Source of the DNA: JABDPF01 sp036351055
Lineage (GTDB): Bacteria; Pseudomonadota; Gammaproteobacteria; Xanthomonadales; SZUA-36
Assembly: GCA_036351055.1 (NCBI GenBank)
Contig: JAZBOH010000083.1
Location: forward strand, 1-20,323
Length of the DNA: 20,323 nt
Direction of reading: 5' to 3'
In this document: positions 6,901 to 15,866 of the stretch, in pieces
Position numbering within the stretch: the first letter of the stretch is position 1
How the letters are laid out: every line of letters starts with the position of its first letter
The notes under the pieces: model-generated
What the model saw: only the letters and a program-made list of their open reading frames with translations
Told to the model about the DNA's origin: nothing
The model's database searches: none
Made by a program: the position numbers and the translations under genes

Positions 6901-9900
6901 TCGAAGCACGGGTGCCCGGTGACAGCGACTCGGTCATGACCTGGGCCTTGAACCGGCAGCAGGATGGTGCCGGAAATTACATCGACTACCGCTACCAGGA
7001 GCAGGAAGGCGTTCCGGTCGAAGTGACACTTGCAAGCGTGAATTACACCGGCAATGTGCGCGCGGGCACGCAGCCTTATGCAGAAATGCGCTTCCATTAT
7101 TCAACGGGCAGAAACGACGTACCCGACTCGCGGGTTGTGGGTGGCAAGTATTCCCGGAAGCGGCTGTTGACCCGCATCGACTCTCTGGCGAGGGCCGGTT
7201 CGGCTGGCAGCCCGATGCAATCGCTGCGCTCCTGGTTCCTGGCCTATGGCCAGGACGGTTTCGGGCGGAAAGTGCTGGAGTCAGTGGAAGAATGCAGTGA
7301 CTCCGGCAAGGCCTACTGTTTCGAGCCGACGGGTTTCAGCTGGCTGAAAAATGAGAACGTGATCGGGGAAAACGGAGTCGGAGCCGGTCACCTCTTTCCA
7401 CGCCTCTTCAAGGGCTTGACCCTGGCCGATGTCAATGGCGACGGACGCAGAGACCTGTTGATACTCGAAGGCGATAACCCCTTCTACTTCAAGATTGCCC
7501 ATGCAAACGCGGATGGCTCATTCCAGCCTGGAACCGATTCCTACCCGGTGCCGGCCGGAACGGAAACCGACCGGCCTGTCCAACTGTTGACGATCGACAT
7601 GGACGCGGACGGTTTCCAGGATGTGATCTACCCGAAAAAAGGAGCCAGTGGTGTGAACTGGGTGGCACGGCTCTCGGATTCCCATGGATTTGGAAAGGAA
7701 ATCATCGTGGCGGAGGGCTGCTGTGATTATCTTGAGCCGAAAGTTGCCAGCGTCGTCGATTTCAATGGTGATGGGCTGGCCGACCTGGTAACCCATACGG
7801 CCGTTGACAGCTCTTCATGGCAAGGGACCCTGGTGGTCCTGGTAAACGGCAGCGGTTCAGGCGGGAGCGTCGGGTTCGAATCCCCCACACCCCTGGTCGT
7901 GGACTATTCTGCAGACCTGTTCCCGGAAGACGTGAACAGGCAGTGGTTTCTCAAAAATGGTGCCCCGGGCTTCAGGGAGGTCATTGACCGGTCGCCGGAC
8001 GCCGTTCAGGTTTTTGATTACAACGGCGATGGTAACGTGGACCTCCTGGCGCGTGTGGATCGCAGCTACGTTCACTGCGGCTTGAACTGCAATACGACGG
8101 CAGCGGTTCGTGCGATGTCGACCCTGCCACCGGGCTTTGATTTCGAATCCAACCCGCCCGCCGATGGTGACGAGGGCTACTACAACGTGGGCTTCTATAT
8201 TATTTTTGAATCGGATGGAGCCGGTCGATATTCGCAAAAAGCCGTGGTTGCCAAGGAAGCAAAATTCGGTTGCGACGTTCCGGTGGCTTGCGAACCCTGG
8301 TCAGGCCTGCCCGATGTTGAGCAGATCTTTCCCGTGGATATCAACGGGGACGGCCTCGCTGATCTCGCCTACCGGGACCGGGAAGGTGAATGGTTTTACC
8401 GCGTCAATACAGGTGCCGGATTCGAAACTCCGGAGCCGGTAACCCGGATCCAGGATGCGGAGATCAGTGAATATGCACGCTTCATCGATGTTTCTGGTGA
8501 TGGCTACCCGGAGTTCCTGTATCCGAGTGCCCTGGAGAATAATTCCGCGACCTGGAAGGTCCACAGCAACGACCTGGGCAACGGGTTTGGCGCGGCCGAG
8601 TCGACCCGTATTCGCTTTGGTCACAACACCGAAGGCGATAACAGCATCCTGCACGACTTTAACGGCGATGGAATGGTCGACAGCCTGTTCATCGACTTCA
8701 GAGCCGGTCGCGTGCGCGGCACTTCAACGGTGTTATACCCGGGCGTCAACCTTGTTACCGGGCAGAGCCACCAGGCGGCCAATGTCATTTCCGGCATCAC
8801 CGATGGTTTTGGAAAAAAGATTCAGCTTCGTTACGGCGCCTTGACGGACCCTGCCGTCCATACGCGATTGACCAATGCGACTGAGGCGGACTGGGGACGG
8901 GGTTCGGCCGTGTTTGACCTGGCCGCCCCGGTGTTTGTTGTCAGGGCTGTCTCGACCAGCGCACCGACCTTCAATAGCAGTTCATCGATGCGCGAAACTG
9001 AATACCACTATGTCGGCGCCAGGCTCCAGGCTGGCGGGCGCGGTTTTCTGGGTTTCGCCGAGGTCATTCAATGGAGCCCGGATTCCGGCATTCGCAGCAA
9101 TACACGGTACCGTCAGGACTTTCCTTATTCGGGGCTGCCGGCAGAGGTATTGCAGGAGCTGGCGGATCATTCGTCCAGGATGCAGTCCCTGTCATCCCTT
9201 GACCCCGATAGCCTTTCAGGGTGGCCGGAGATCACTCCGGCGACCCCGTCACCGGGGGCGGCCCTTGCCGGTGAGACCATCGGCTACTCGGCCAGCAGTT
9301 GGCGACATGCCGAAACGTTCCAGGGCCAGGGGGCCTGGAGCAGGTCGCAGGTCGCCAGAATGGAGAGCGCCTGGTCCCCGCGCGGGGAATTGATCAAGAA
9401 GACATTCGTCAGCAACGTGAACGGTGAGTACGGACGGCTGGAGAAGTCCGTCGAGCAGACCTGGGGTGACGATTCTTCCCAGCCTTTGCTGACCATGACA
9501 AGCACGAGTGAGTTTTACCCCGCAGACCTGGTGAGGTGGAACCTGAACCGCGTGTCGGGTGTCGTGGTGAAACACCAGAGGCCGAACGTTGCCGCGGTCG
9601 AGCGCAAATCGGCATTCGAATACGATCCCGCCAGTGGCAGGACAAGCAAGGAAACCACCGAACCATCGAGTAGCGAGTTCCGTGTGGTATCGGCCTACCA
9701 ACTTGACCTGTTTGGGAACCGAATTCAAACCACCGTCAGCGCCAATGGCGTCGCGGCCAGGACCAGCCGGATCGAGTTTGACAGCCTGGGCCGTTTCGCC
9801 GTGGCCGAATACAACCACTATGGTCAGCAGGTGATGCGGGTTCATCAATGGAATCCGTTTGGGACGCCGGTGAACGTCAGCGACATCGATGGTGTGGTGA

Positions 9901-12900
9901 CTTCAAGTGCAACAGATCCGATGGGCCGTGTTTTCGGCAGTTGGACTGAAACAGGCAGTTGGGACTGGAAAGTCCTGGGGCGTGGTCCCGGCCAGGTTTG
10001 TCCGGCGGGGACGGCGTTTCATCACCGGACCCGGTTCGGTGGAAAACCGGCTGTCCATGCCTGCTTCGACCTTTTGCACAGGGAAATACGTTCCGCAAAA
10101 GAAAGTTTCGATGGCCGCATGGTCTACACGGACACCGGTTTTGACCTGCAGGGGCGGGTGCAACGGGTTTCAGAACCGTACTTCCAGGGTGATGCCCGGT
10201 ACTGGAACACGACGGGCTACGACCCGATCGGGCGGATTCTGGAAGTCGAGTCCGCAGGTGGCGATGACCTTTTCATGGCTTACGGCGCCAGTGCTTCCGC
10301 TCACTGCGGCGTGACCAGCCCACACGCTCTGGAGACGACAAATGGACTGGGGCACAAGCAGCTTGAGGTCAGGAACGCCCTGGGTGAGCCGACAGCCGTC
10401 TACGACAACCACTGCGGCAAGGTGACGTATTCCTACGATGCGATTGGCAACCTGGTCGAGGTGGTCGGGGTCGACGGGAACCGCACCAGGATGTCCTATG
10501 ACCTGGCGGGCAGGAAGGTCAGCACCAGCGACCCGGACAAAGGCTATTGGCAGTATCAGTGGAACGGGCTGGGTGAATTGCTCCGTCAACTCGATGCCAA
10601 GGGACAGGCCATGGACTACCGCTATGACGATATGGGGCGGGTTACACGCCGCCGCGAACTGAGCAGCGTCGACTCGATCGACGACAGCACATACAGGATC
10701 GAACACCAGGAACTGACCTGGTGGCAGAATGCGACCGCGGCAACCGTACCGGGAAAGGGTCAACCGAAAAGAATCAGCTACCAGGACGGTTCCGGCAGCC
10801 TGGTCCATCAAAAAGAATTTACATACGACGACCTCGGTAGGGTATCGGTAGTGGCCAGCGACATCGGCGGAATGCGCTTCTCCGAGGAAACGACCTACGA
10901 CCAGTTTGCCCGCACATTCCAGGAATTCGACGCATCCGGCGATTACAGGGGTATTCGCTACCGTTACAACGAATACGGATACCTGGACCAGGTGGTTGAA
11001 TCGCGGGAAGGTGAGGAAGGCACAGTCTATCGTGACATAGGCGCCACGGATGCCCGCGGCAACGTAACTTTTGCCCGGCTGGGTAACGGCGTGGAAGTCT
11101 TTGCCAGCCACCATGCAGACAGTGGCCAGCTGCGAAGCCTGGAGGCCTATGACTCAGCAGGGCGGGAGCTGCAGGACGTGGAGTACCTGTTCGATGTGCT
11201 TGGCAACCTGCAACAGCGCTCCGACCGCTCCGACGGCAGGGATCTGACGGAAGACTTTTCCTACGACAGCCTGAACCGCCTGGTCAGGGTGGAGCTGACG
11301 GCGCCGGCAAATTTCATCACCACGCCCAGCGAAACCCTTGCGCTCGAGTACGACGCCTCGGGAAATATCCGCTGGAAAAGTGATGTCGGGGCGTACCTTT
11401 ACGGTGGAGGAGGCGCCGGCCCGCACGCCGTCAGTTTTGCCGATGGGCAAGCCTATCGCTACGACGCCAATGGCAACCAGACGTCCGGTGATGGCAGAAC
11501 GGTCAGTTACAGCGTTTTCGACAAGGCTGTGCGTATTGAAAGGAACGGCCAGTTCACGGAGTTCAGCTATGGCATAGCCCACCGTCGAATCAAACGTGTC
11601 GACAGCAATGCGGTTGATGGGCAAAACACAACGCATTACGTCGGAAACGTGGAATATGTCGAGGGGGAAAATGGAAGTCATTTCAAACGCCAGCTGGCGG
11701 GTACGGCGATCGTCAGGTTCTACCCGGCCAGCGGCCGGTCCGAGGCACGGTATGTCGTGAAAGACCACCTGGGGTCCCCGCACAACCTGACGAGCGAAGA
11801 AGGCCGCCTCGAAGACGCTGTCTGGATGCATTTTGGTGCATTGGGTCAGCGGCGCGTATCGACCTGGGATGGTCCACCGGGCCTGTCGGCGACGGTGGAC
11901 TTGAACCGTTTGAGCAATCGGGGTTTCACCGGCCATGAACAGGTCGACGCGATGGGCTTGATCCACATGAATGGCCGCGTATACGATCCGAAACTTGGAC
12001 GCTTCCTGCAGGCAGACCCGCTGGTTCAGGCCGCGGGCGACGGCCAGGCCCTGAATCGATACAGCTATGCCCTGAACAACCCGCTAAGCTACACAGATCC
12101 CAGCGGCTACTCCCTGAAACGGTTTGTGAAGCGCTGGGGAAGACTGATCGTTGCGCTGGCCCTGAGTGCGATCTTACCAGGCGGCCAGGGAATACTGGCC
12201 ACCTCGTTTGGCATAGGAAACGTCTACGCGCAGGCTGCGATTACCGGGTTTATCGCGGGAGTTATTACGTCAGGAAACCTAAAGGGGGCGGTTATCGGAG
12301 CTCTAACCGCCGTGGCCGTAGCGGGAATTGTGCAGGCGAATACGGCGGCGAAAGCGAGTAGCGGGTTGGCTGCTGATGACAAACTGATACCAAAAGACTA
12401 TTTGAAGAATCATTTATGTGGTGACAATGGGTACTCAGAAGGTCTGTACAGAATTCTCGTGGATGAAAACGGTGTCGTTTCAAACTATGACCTAGTTACA
12501 GCACCAGGCCTTGTCGATGGGGACGTGATTTTTACGAATGGGATCAGGAATGATTTTGGTCACGCGGTAAGGAATGCCACACGCCACTTGCACCAGGCTG
12601 GATTGTTGAAAGAATCTTATATCCTTAATTTCAACCCGACCCAAGGCACATTCGCGGACTTGTTTGAGGCATCTCGTGACATCCTAGGTGCTCATACGGG
12701 GTGGACTCACTCAGGGCTTGCAAAAAACCTTGCGGGTGTTCTGGACCAGGCTACACAATCTGGTGTCAGCGGCCTGCAGCTTGTCGGGCATAGCCAGGGT
12801 GGGGCGATTACTGCAAGTGCTTTGCGGTATGCAGGGAAAGCTGGGTTGAATCTCAGTAGTCTCGCAGGTGGGGGCGTCGCATTGCATGGCGCACCGGTTA

Positions 12901-13127
12901 ACGCCTGGATGGCTCGCAGTAGGCTTGCGGACAGGGTGGGCGTGCGTATTGTTTCACGACACCAGTTCGGTGATGCTGTTCATGTCCTGGGAGGGCTCAA
13001 CGTAACCAACCCCTTGGAAGTGCCCATTGCACTTCTGAGAGTGCCAGCCCTGTTTTCGGCGGACACCGGCTTGAATCCGCATTCGCTGCCCTGTGGAGGC
13101 AGAACATCATTGGTTTGCGTGCATTAA
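3923..13127 (+). CDS. Giant secreted Rhs/Tc-toxin-like protein with C-terminal lipase-like domain; frame interrupted once
   Basis: Predicted secreted polymorphic toxin of about 3067 residues after correcting one frameshift near 4585-4605. GGGGGGAGG before the ATG at 3923 and the following signal peptide (residues 1 to about 36, MSRKKGG then a Leu/Ile-rich core) fix the start. Order (corrected numbering): Fn3-like 43-133; a W-F-N-P-D-R-S-G-H-G / W-Y-T-Y beta domain from 167; Ig/Fn3-like to about 640; DUF4082-like about 640-793; Pro/Glu linker about 800-821; SpvB N-terminal domain about 834-1136; at least seven D-x-N/D-G-D-G-type FG-GAP/VCBS repeats about 1153-1600; RHS/YD repeats to about 2660; RHS core end with Y-D-P-K-L-G-R-F, Asp2698 and D2725-P-S-G; Gly/Ala-rich hydrophobic segment 2732-2803; alpha/beta-hydrolase to the end. 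GHSQGG places the nucleophile at Ser2957; Asp3017 and His3053 are plausible triad partners. By family knowledge the SpvB plus RHS part forms a shell that cleaves off and holds the toxin. No T6SS or TcA gene is in the window. Confidence 0.85.
4585..4605 (+). other. Frameshift site: G5 and T9 runs in the rhs-like gene
   Basis: Upstream of this point the protein reads in the frame of 3923 (GIWYTYEAKNVFDETG); downstream the family-like continuation (VVFFYANFQPLAAR) is in the next frame. One base too many lies within G5 (4585-4589) or T9 (4597-4605). Removing one G gives TGPVVFFYANF; removing one T gives TGAGGFFYANF. The first looks more like the usual G-x-P-V-W/F-Y strand of this domain. As printed, translation from 3923 would stop near 4774. 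Real mutation, phase-variable tract, transcriptional slippage or assembly error cannot be told apart here. Confidence 0.8.
6321..6386 (+). repeat. CCRGAR short tandem repeat encoding Pro-Glu/Asp linker
   Basis: Near-repeats of CCAGAA/CCGGAT code for alternating Pro-Glu and Pro-Asp dipeptides between the DUF4082-like domain and the SpvB domain. Such linkers are stiff, extended spacers in surface proteins. Here it divides the adhesive N-terminal half from the toxin shell. The repeat could change length by slippage in 6-bp steps without breaking the frame. Confidence 0.8.
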
Positions 13128-13136
13128 AAGGGGGAA

Positions 13137-13868
13137 ATGGTGAATAAGGCATTTTTATCATTGTTGTTTTTAACCGGCCTCTCTGGTTGTTCAGTAATGA
13201 AAGCTACTCCCTGGGACTGGCTAGATCATCCAGCGCAACAGCGATGGGTGGAAATCACGGTTGACGGCTACGATCGTGAAATTTGTTTCTCGGTGCCTGA
13301 TAGATTAAAAGGCGGCGGTCAGCACACTCAATCAAGGCCATCGTTGACGAATGATGAGACCTCACAAACTATCAATATTCCTTTTGAGGCCTTACATGAA
13401 TTAACAGAAATTGCACTGTTCAATTGGGATTCATGGTGGGGTGGTTTTCTAAAAGAGAGTGGAGTGGATTTCTGGATGGTTGTTCGAGTCAAGTATTACC
13501 CTGATGAAGCTGACCTAACGAAGCTGAGCGTCGAACAACGAAAAAACAAGCGGCTAGCCTATTGGAGCGAATTTTATTCAAATCCATTGATAAAATCGAA
13601 CCATGGAAGAGAGTACTTTTTCAACAATTACCAGGTTGAAGCGCATAGGTCGGAAAACTCTCTTGTTTGGGTTTCTGAGAATCACCCAACAGTGCAGAGT
13701 GAGTACATCACCTACATGGTCCCTATTAGCAAGAAACATGAAGTGCACTTCGGTTTCTTCGTCAACGAAAAACGCTACAACTGGCAGGACGACCCCGAGT
13801 GGAACCAGCGTCGCTGGGACATGGTCCACAAGATTCTGGATACCGTCAGCATCTCGCCAATGCCTTAG
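13137..13868 (+). CDS. Lipoprotein of unknown family, candidate immunity protein for the lipase-type toxin
   Basis: Unrecognised 243-aa protein. The N-terminus is a lipoprotein signal with lipobox L-S-G-C18. Residue +2 is Ser, not Asp, which predicts outer-membrane anchoring facing the periplasm. The body is mixed alpha/beta in appearance, rich in Trp (D-W-L-D, N-W-D-S-W-W-G-G) and ends with an amphipathic W-D-M-V-H-K-I-L-D-T-V segment. It starts 9 bp after the toxin stop, with AGGGGG as ribosome site; ATG (13137) and GTG (13140) are both usable. A small gene directly after a toxin tip is the standard place for immunity, and periplasmic lipoproteins neutralise many lipase effectors (Tle/Tli pairs). 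Function is therefore inferred from position. The 5' two thirds are AT-richer than the 3' end and the flanking genes. Confidence 0.7.
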   Translation: MVNKAFLSLLFLTGLSGCSVMKATPWDWLDHPAQQRWVEITVDGYDREICFSVPDRLKGGGQHTQSRPSLTNDETSQTINIPFEALHELTEIALFNWDSWWGGFLKESGVDFWMVVRVKYYPDEADLTKLSVEQRKNKRLAYWSEFYSNPLIKSNHGREYFFNNYQVEAHRSENSLVWVSENHPTVQSEYITYMVPISKKHEVHFGFFVNEKRYNWQDDPEWNQRRWDMVHKILDTVSISPMP

Positions 13869-13889
13869 CTGCCAGGTCATCCGCCATGC

Positions 13890-13915
13890 GGCCGGGTGGA
13901 AAACTCTGCCCGGCC
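13890..13915. terminator. Hairpin between the convergent lipoprotein and TMTC-like genes
   Basis: GGCCGGG (13890-13896) and CCCGGCC (13909-13915) form a 7-bp GC stem with a 12-nt loop in the 54-bp convergent gap. Neither side has a good T run; on the plus strand CATCTTCTTATT follows. It probably ends or pauses the lipoprotein transcript. Confidence 0.5.
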
Positions 13916-13922
13916 CATCTTC

Positions 13923-15773
13923 TTATTGTGAACCAGGGTCTGTTTCGGTAGCAGGCTCGATATTTGCAGGGTCCAACATGGACTCAAGATGATCCACCCA
14001 GTCCTGCGCCTTGTCGATATCCGGGTCCAGTTGCATGGCCTTTTCAAAGTGCCCTTTTGCTTCGTTCAATTTTCCCCGGTTCCTGGGATAGAGTTCCAAC
14101 AGCACCAGGCCCTTGTACATTTCTTTCAAAGCAGGATCATCCAGCTTATTGATGATGGTGGCGTATTGGTTTGCGCCTTCCTGCAATTGACCCTGACTGA
14201 AATACACTTTGGCCATAGCCAGCCGCGCCTTGATCCAGTCACGGTCAAGGGTGGCTTCGCGTTCAAAGGCATGAATGGCATCATCCACACGGTCAAAGCG
14301 CGCGTAGTTAAACCCGCATATCATGGTAAATGTGCTGGCGTAGCCCAGCCAGTCCGGGTTTTCATCGCAGATCTCCAGTACCCGCTTGTAGTGGCCCTGG
14401 TCCGCGTGTGAGCCGACGAGAACCCGCAAGCCAATCGAACCACGGTAACCCCGGCTGTATTCCGTTTCGAAAAGAAACAGTTCACTACCCCACTCGTGGT
14501 TCCGTTCCCAGCTCATGGCCGCCAGCAACAGGACCAGCCCGAAAGTGGGCAGGATCACGCTGCGTCGCCCAAACCGCCGCAGCAAGGCGACCAGCACATA
14601 AGCCAGGGTCAGGGTCAGCCCCACCGAAGGAAAATACAGGTAGCGGTCGGCCAGGTGCGGGCCGGCGCCGTCCATGCTGATCAGGCGGCTGGCAGGCAGC
14701 ATCGCAACGTAATAAAACGAAAGACCGGCAGCGAGACCGGGTCTGCCTCTGAAGAAGAGGAAAACCGCTGCCGCAATCGCCAAGACCTGGCCGATGACCA
14801 TGACGACAATCACCGCGTCAGCGGGCGTGCTGTAGAACAATCGCAGCGGGTAGGGCCATAGGATCAGTTTCAGGCCGCCACCGAGCACGCCAAGGGCGGA
14901 CAGCAGAGTGTCCTGGCCCGGAAGCCGGGTCGCGTCGAGCATGATGGCAAATTCGGCCCCGGGCTCCACGCTCGCGAGCCCTGTTGTCGCAGCCTGGGCC
15001 AGGGCCGATGACCTGAGGTAAAAATAGAGGGCTATCGGAATCAGTAGCCAAAATACCGGCAAGAAGCGGCGCACCCTTTCCAACAAACTGCCCGGTGTCA
15101 GGATAACGATCAAAGCAACCGCGATTCCGGGAATGACCAGGGCACTTTCCTTCAAAAAAATTCCGATCGTGTAGGCAACGCCAAGCCCGATCCATGCCTT
15201 GGCCGGCTTGCTGTCGAGGTGGGCGAAGAGCCACCACAGCCCGGCCGCGGCAAACAGGGCTACGTAGATGGAGGAACGGTTGAAAATCGAATTCACGACC
15301 TCGGTATGCACCGGGTGTACGGCAAACACCAGTGCCGCCAGCAGAGCGCTTAATCGCACGGTTTCGCGCGTGGCTCCCGTTCTTGATAGCAGGTTTTGCA
15401 GGAGACCATACAGCGCCAAGCTTGCCGCCAAGTGTAGCAGGACGTTTACCAGGTGAAAGCCTTTCGTCCAACTGCCAAACAAGCGGTTTTCGAGTTCAAA
15501 ATTGATCAGCAGCAACGGCCTGTAGAGGCCTTTGCCATCCCCCGCCTCGTTGCCCCATATGCCTTCCTTGAAAGCATCACCCAGGTGTTCGATTTGTCTC
15601 AAGCGGTCCGGGCCCGCAAAAACCTTGTCATCGAAAACCGTTTGTTCTGTTATCGAGTTGGAAAATGTCAACAGGGTGACCAGGGTCAGCATCAGCACTG
15701 AAACCCAGGCCGTTGATGAATGGCTGCCTTTGGCAGGCGCTGGTGTTGCCGGGTTTGCCGTACTTTCGCTCAC
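13923..15773 (-). CDS. TMTC-like polytopic membrane protein with C-terminal TPRs (putative GT-C glycosyltransferase)
   Basis: Resembles bacterial relatives of TMTC/protein O-mannosyltransferase-like GT-C proteins. These use a lipid-linked sugar donor on the outer face of the inner membrane. Visible marks: a first helix at about 22-38, a D48-D49 pair in the first external loop (the acidic pair expected in GT-C enzymes), Y-R-P-L-L-L-I-N-F-E-L then F-H-L-V-N-V-L-L-H, and A-V-H-P-V-H-T-E-V-V. Further helices follow, then a soluble C-terminal third with TPR-like pairs (W-I-K-A-R-L-A-M-A-K-V-Y and A-K-G-H-F-E-K-A-M-Q-L-D-P). The frame is open to a TTG at 15821, but that lies in the terminator of the upstream gene. 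The GTG at 15773 is preferred, although its ribosome site is poor. Acceptor and donor are unknown; it may only bind or flip a glycolipid. Confidence 0.7.
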   Translation of the reverse strand: MSESTANPATPAPAKGSHSSTAWVSVLMLTLVTLLTFSNSITEQTVFDDKVFAGPDRLRQIEHLGDAFKEGIWGNEAGDGKGLYRPLLLINFELENRLFGSWTKGFHLVNVLLHLAASLALYGLLQNLLSRTGATRETVRLSALLAALVFAVHPVHTEVVNSIFNRSSIYVALFAAAGLWWLFAHLDSKPAKAWIGLGVAYTIGIFLKESALVIPGIAVALIVILTPGSLLERVRRFLPVFWLLIPIALYFYLRSSALAQAATTGLASVEPGAEFAIMLDATRLPGQDTLLSALGVLGGGLKLILWPYPLRLFYSTPADAVIVVMVIGQVLAIAAAVFLFFRGRPGLAAGLSFYYVAMLPASRLISMDGAGPHLADRYLYFPSVGLTLTLAYVLVALLRRFGRRSVILPTFGLVLLLAAMSWERNHEWGSELFLFETEYSRGYRGSIGLRVLVGSHADQGHYKRVLEICDENPDWLGYASTFTMICGFNYARFDRVDDAIHAFEREATLDRDWIKARLAMAKVYFSQGQLQEGANQYATIINKLDDPALKEMYKGLVLLELYPRNRGKLNEAKGHFEKAMQLDPDIDKAQDWVDHLESMLDPANIEPATETDPGSQ

Positions 15774-15819
15774 GTATGGACCACAGTTCCGGAATCTGGA
15801 ATGGCACCATTCTATAGAC

Positions 15820-15846
15820 AAAAACGCCGCTGTGAAGCGGCGTTTT
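15820..15846 (-). terminator. Rho-independent terminator after the EF-G-like gene
   Basis: AAAACGCCGCT (15821-15831) and AGCGGCGTTTT (15836-15846) form an 11-bp perfect stem with a 4-nt loop. On the minus strand the stem runs into TTTTTG; on the plus strand into TTTTC, so it may be bidirectional. It starts about 20 bp after the EF-G-like stop and separates that gene from the TMTC-like gene. Confidence 0.85.
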
Positions 15847-15866
15847 CGCGGTCTTTGGCTACCTGT

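Noticed and set aside
10170..11966. Two long minus-strand open frames inside the RHS repeats
   Set aside because: They mirror the GC-rich YD-repeat codons of the plus strand and show no domain, ribosome site or promoter.
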